Shown here: piece by piece, positions 60,422 through 64,000 of the stretch
Numbering within the stretch: position 1 is the first letter of the stretch
Layout of the letters: every line of letters starts with the position of its first letter
Notes under the pieces: generated by a model
What the model was told of the DNA's origin: nothing
Seen by the model: the letters and a program-made list of their open reading frames with translations, nothing else
Databases searched by the model: none
NCBI GenBank assembly: GCA_029204225.1
Contig: CM055097.1
Span: forward strand, 11,777,828-11,841,827
From: Diphasiastrum complanatum
Taxonomy: Eukaryota; Streptophyta; Lycopodiopsida; Lycopodiales; Lycopodiaceae
DNA: 64,000 nt
Reading direction: 5' to 3'
Position numbers and translations under genes: made by a program

Positions 60422-61150
60422 TTGGAGACATGCCATGTCAGAAGAAATCAAAACAATGAAGCAGAATCAAGCATGGACACTCGAACCATTACCCGAAGGA
60501 AAGAAGAAAGTCGACTACAAATGGGTATACAAGAAGAAACTCAGATCGGATGGCAGTATCGGAAGATACAAGGCTCGACTTGTCGCAAAAGGCTACACTC
60601 AGAGGTATGGTATGTGACTACTTTGATACATACTCCTCGATGGTCAAAATGTCGAGCATTCGATTACTCCTTGCTTATGCTACAAAATACAATTTGGAAA
60701 TACATCAAATCGATGTTAAAACAGCCTTCCTACACGAAGACTTGGATGAAGAAATTTTCATGGAGCAGCCTGAAGGTTATGAAGACCGGAATAATCCATA
60801 TTATATTTGTCGATTGCACAAGTGTATCTACGATCTGAAGCAGGCCTCACGAGCTTGGTATACGAAGCTCAATACTCTTCTTAAGTCTCTGGGCTTCTGT
60901 CTGATACAACCCAACTGCAATGTCTACATTAAAAGTATTTAAGAAAAATTCATGATTTTAACAATATTTGTGGACGATTCTTTGATGACAGGAAACTGCA
61001 CGACATTAATCAATGACACGAAGAGTCGGATATTTGCGAATTATGAAATCACAGATCTAGGAGAAGCAACAAAATGCTTAGGGCTGCAGATCGAAAGAGA
61101 CAAGAAGAAAGGACATGCATCTGAACCAGTCCGAATATGTTGAGAAAGTC
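60422..61150 (+). pseudogene. copia F reverse transcriptase
   Basis: Frames 60435-60617, 60550-60942 and 60952-61143 carry, in order, MSEEIKTMKQNQAWTLEPLP, KWVYKKKLRSDGSIGRYKAR, LEIHQIDVKTAFLHEDLDEE, MEQPEGYEDR, KCIYDLKQASRAWYTKL and the active-site box TIFVDDSL, then GEATKCLGLQIERD. Only two or three shifts or stops separate them, so decay is moderate, but the element lacks integrase. Confidence 0.85.
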
Positions 61151-61211
61151 TTGAAGCAATATGGAATGATCGATTGCAAAGAGAGGGCAATAGCAATGAT
61201 GGTCGAAGCCA

Positions 61212-61928
61212 TTGTCGAAGCAGGATAGCTCGACAATGGATGAGAAAAGACATAAGATGAAAAGGATCCCATATCATAGTCTAATTGGGAGCCTCATGTA
61301 TTTCACGGTATGCACAAGATCCGATTTAGCATTCTCTATCTATGCACTCAGTCAATTTTTCTCGAAACCTGGAATGCAACACTGGCAAATGGCGAAACGA
61401 ATCATGTAGTATCTAAAAGGCACCTACAATTTTGGGTTGATCTACGAAAGCAAGAATGATTTTATCCTACAACATTACATCGATGCAAGTTGGGCTAGCT
61501 GTAAGTATGACAACAAGTCGATAACTGGTGGATGTTCAATCTTATGTGGAGCTGCGATCGGTTGGACTTGCAAGAAGCAAACATTGGTAGCTCAGTCTTC
61601 GTGCGAAGCAGAATACGTGGCAGCTTCAAAGGTGGCAAATGAAGTAATATGGTTGAAGATGATGTTGGAAGGGATTGGTATACCGCATCAAGAGCCCTCC
61701 ATGATGAAGATGGATTCACAAAGTGCTATTTATCTAGCCCAGGATCTAGTTTTTCATTCAAAAACCAAGCATATTCCTCTGAAGTATCATCACATTCGAG
61801 ATTTGATCTCAAAAGGAGAACTCTGTGTCGAATTCGTGAAATATGAAGACATGATTGCAGACCTCATGACAAAACCATTAGACAAGCCATTCTTCACAAA
61901 ACACAGAAGATCAATCAGAATCGGATGA
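61212..61928 (+). pseudogene. copia F RNase H and tail
   Basis: 61212-61409 reads YHSLIGSLMYFTVCTRSDLA; 61437-61928 reads YIDASWASCKYDNKSITGG, SSCEAEYVAASKVANEVIWL, MDSQSAIYLAQDLVFHSKTK and YEDMIADLMTKPLDKPFF. A stop after AKRIM separates the two frames. These are the standard copia RNase H motifs. Confidence 0.85.
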
Positions 61929-61953
61929 AAAAGTTGTATCGTTCAAGAGGGAG

Positions 61954-62541
61954 TGTCTGAAATGGTGAACTCAACCCACCTTTTTTTATTTTTTTGGGCA
62001 CATCCCCTAAACAGCCGATAGTTCGAATAGTTACCAAACTATCGAATGTTTACAAGCGTTGAAACGAGCCGTCGAGCAACGAACTATCGAGCGATTTGAA
62101 TTATCGAATTCTAAACCTGAGAGACATAAAATGTCACGCTCAATCGTAGGCAACGTTATAAGAGTTAACAAATAGTTAGCTTATAGTTCAGTGTAAACCT
62201 CTCTTGTAATGACTAGCTAGATTATCTTTTAATTCCCTTTAGTGGAATACAAGTATGGGAACAATAATCAAAAGACAGAGAGATGAATAGAGAAGAGAAG
62301 AGAGAAAGATAGAGAAGTGTAAGAGGAGCGTCAGACCGCTATTTGGTGCCGCACTGTCAACTCACGCTGAGAAAAAAAATACAAAAGATGTTATGTTCTT
62401 TCAGTAGTGTTTTTGCGTTATATGTATTTGATTGATTGTTGCATTGTATGTGATTTGTATTAGCTTATCTAGTTCCTGCAATTATGCATGTGACACAACA
62501 TGCTTTTGCTAGCAATCTCTAGCACTAGCAAATCCCCAACA
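61954..62541 (+). mobile_element. copia F 3' LTR
   Basis: 588 bp, TGTCTGAAATGGTGAAC...CCCCAACA after AGAGGGAG. Followed by GGGAC, the right target copy. Confidence 0.85.
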
Positions 62542-62546
62542 GGGAC

Positions 62547-63231
62547 TCGTTTTGAAGAATCCATCATTATGTCCAATTTCAGTAATTTTTATAGCTGAAC
62601 CAACTTATATCTCCAAGTTTATTTCACACTGGAAAGATTGAGTTCTACATGACCTATAAATAGTGTCTTTAACAATCAAAGACAACTAGCATATGGTCAA
62701 AGCCAAAAGTTTTCCAAGAGACAACTAGCATATTGGCTCAGATGTGCTATGGTGGTGTAGTGCGCTTGGGTTGGGTTGCCAAACAAATTCAAGCATCTAC
62801 CCATGCGTGGTATTTAATACTTGGGCCAAATGCTTGTATAAGATTTAAAAAAGAATATTAGATATCTAATAAGTGGCATATTGGTTACTCACCTCCTTTC
62901 CTCAAGGTTGGAGTTAGATTCCACTCATTTGCACAAATGACATACAAGTTCTTTGGCCTTGCCTTGCAAAGGCAATACTATGTATTCATGTTGGTCAATG
63001 AAGTTTGTGAAAAAATCAACTCTAAATGGAGAGGTAAAAACTTTAGAGACTTGATCTACAAAGTGAAGGGTCACTCATAAAGAATGTTCATGCCTTGTCC
63101 AAAAAAATGCTAAAAAGAGCTAGTTTTGTAGTATGCATGTGTTGTGTCACCATGCAAAAGTGAAGAAAGCAAAATGCATGCATGAGTTGAGATTCACAAT
63201 TGTTGGAGTTGAGAGATAAGGTTGATGAGGA

Positions 63232-63265
<34 letters not shown>

Positions 63266-64000
63266 CGCGCGCGCACGTGTAAAAAGATTTCACATAGTCC
63301 CCCTTGACAAGTCAAGACCAAACCCTTTGAACCCTTCAATTTATAGCATAACAAGTAAAAACAAAGCTGTATAAAGTCTTACACTAAAGAGTACCATAAA
63401 GCGAAGCAAGTTTTAGGACACCTAGTTGTTACCTGCCACCAACCCACAAAACACAATCGCATTAGTTAGTTATGTGAGGAAGACATGTGTCATCGTTGAA
63501 CATTAGTTGTTATCCATGTCTGAAACAAGATTCACTACCTTATCAGCTCAATTGCAAATACAACTCATCTCCAACTGCAAAACTCTCCTTACGTACTAAT
63601 GATTTTGAACCGAAAATAACGGGTTAATGGTAGTGCATCTTCCTTACTAGAGTATCGTAATTCAAGTACGGTATTTAGATTAATCAAGCCGCATGATTCA
63701 TCTTAACAGGAGGTAATAGTGTCTTCAAGTGCCATAGAACCATTCCCTTATTAGTTCATTACTCGAATTCCAGCACATCCTAAATAGTAATGCTACTTTG
63801 GTTATCATTGTACTCAAAGCTACTACTATTTTCAATGCCTCATAGAACCTCTTTTAGTTATGACCAGAAACAACTATATGTATTGATAGTTTTCATCAGC
63901 AAACACATATCAACGAGTGATTATGAGACAAAGCGGCCACTTGCAATTAGTTATGAGTAGAAAATGGCTCTTGCATCAAAAGCTATTACGTGCTTATTTC
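62547..64000. other. no gene seen
   Basis: AT-rich with a (TG)n(GC)n run at 63234-63276. No recognisable ORF; the 88-codon minus frame crosses the microsatellite. Confidence 0.4.
63234..63276. repeat. (TG)n with adjoining (GC)n run
   Basis: About 15 TG units followed by GGGCGCGCGCGCACGTGT, an alternating purine-pyrimidine stretch. Confidence 0.93.

Larger units (their letters stand above)
59090..62541 (+). mobile_element. copia element F, deleted but with both LTRs
   Basis: 3452 bp. 5' LTR 59090-59563, PBS TGGTATCAGATC at 59564, Gag remnant, RT, RNase H, polypurine AGAGGGAG, 3' LTR 61954-62541. Flanks AGGAC (59085-59089) and GGGAC (62542-62546) look like a 5-bp target duplication with one change. 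Protease and integrase are missing. Confidence 0.88.

Noticed and set aside
1-64000. CRISPR arrays, operons, rRNA, riboswitches
   Set aside because: The tandem repeats lack spacer structure and the content is plant nuclear. TGGTATCAGAGCC strings are retroelement primer sites, not tRNA genes.

Overview
The window is nuclear DNA of a land plant with a large, repeat-rich genome. The evidence is GT-AG introns of up to about 12 kb stuffed with LTR retrotransposons, Ty1/copia and Ty3/gypsy debris on both strands, tRNA-iMet type primer-binding sites (TGGTATCAGAGCC), and two host genes whose proteins look like plant families. The very long introns suggest a gymnosperm or a fern, but the sequence alone does not decide between them. 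There are no bacterial, organellar, rRNA or CRISPR features.

Host genes. (1) An ARL1-type ARF-like small GTPase gene lies on the plus strand in eight exons between 10618 and 43183. Joined by GT-AG junctions the exons give an uninterrupted 182-residue protein with all GTPase motifs. Exons 1-4 lie at 10.6-23.3 kb, exon 5 at 31.4 kb, exon 6 at 39.8 kb and exons 7-8 at 42.2-43.2 kb. Introns 2, 4 and 5 (about 11.9, 8.1 and 8.3 kb) hold most of the mobile DNA. (2) A LysM-domain protein gene of the plant intracellular type lies on the plus strand in three coding exons between 53853 and 57999 (444 or 442 residues).

Layout. 1-9.5 kb: 5' end of a minus-strand gypsy element (gag, leader, PBS, 1.15-kb LTR), a decayed gypsy protease/RT piece, and two copia pieces in opposite orientation. 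9.5-10.6 kb: microsatellite and ARL1 upstream region. 11.7-13.2 kb: two DNA-transposon-like repeats, one carrying a GC-rich 60-bp minisatellite. 13.96-16.93 and 19.47-22.46 kb: two related non-autonomous LTR elements (A and B); B has both LTRs and a perfect 5-bp target-site duplication. 25-29 kb: LINE-like scraps, a G-rich minisatellite and a dispersed repeat. 32.2-35.85 kb: a copia element with internal deletions, hit by another repeat, abutting a gypsy 3' end. 36-40.5 kb: copia and gypsy gag scraps, motif-array repeats and a 538-bp hAT-like element. 45.6-47.1 kb: a gypsy element reduced to LTR, integrase tail and LTR. 48-50.8 kb: degenerate minus-strand coding-like sequence and a 190-bp tandem duplication. 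51.5-52.3 kb: a MITE-like element and a hairpin repeat. 59.09-62.54 kb: a copia element with both LTRs and a near-perfect target-site duplication but no protease or integrase.

The most unusual material is (i) the A/B element pair, which share a non-Gag open region of unknown function and a leader studded with the palindrome GGCGCC, and (ii) a set of small elements whose ends carry arrays of CG-containing palindromic motifs that differ from copy to copy while three of them share a conserved core. Both are inferences from reading the sequence and need database comparison.
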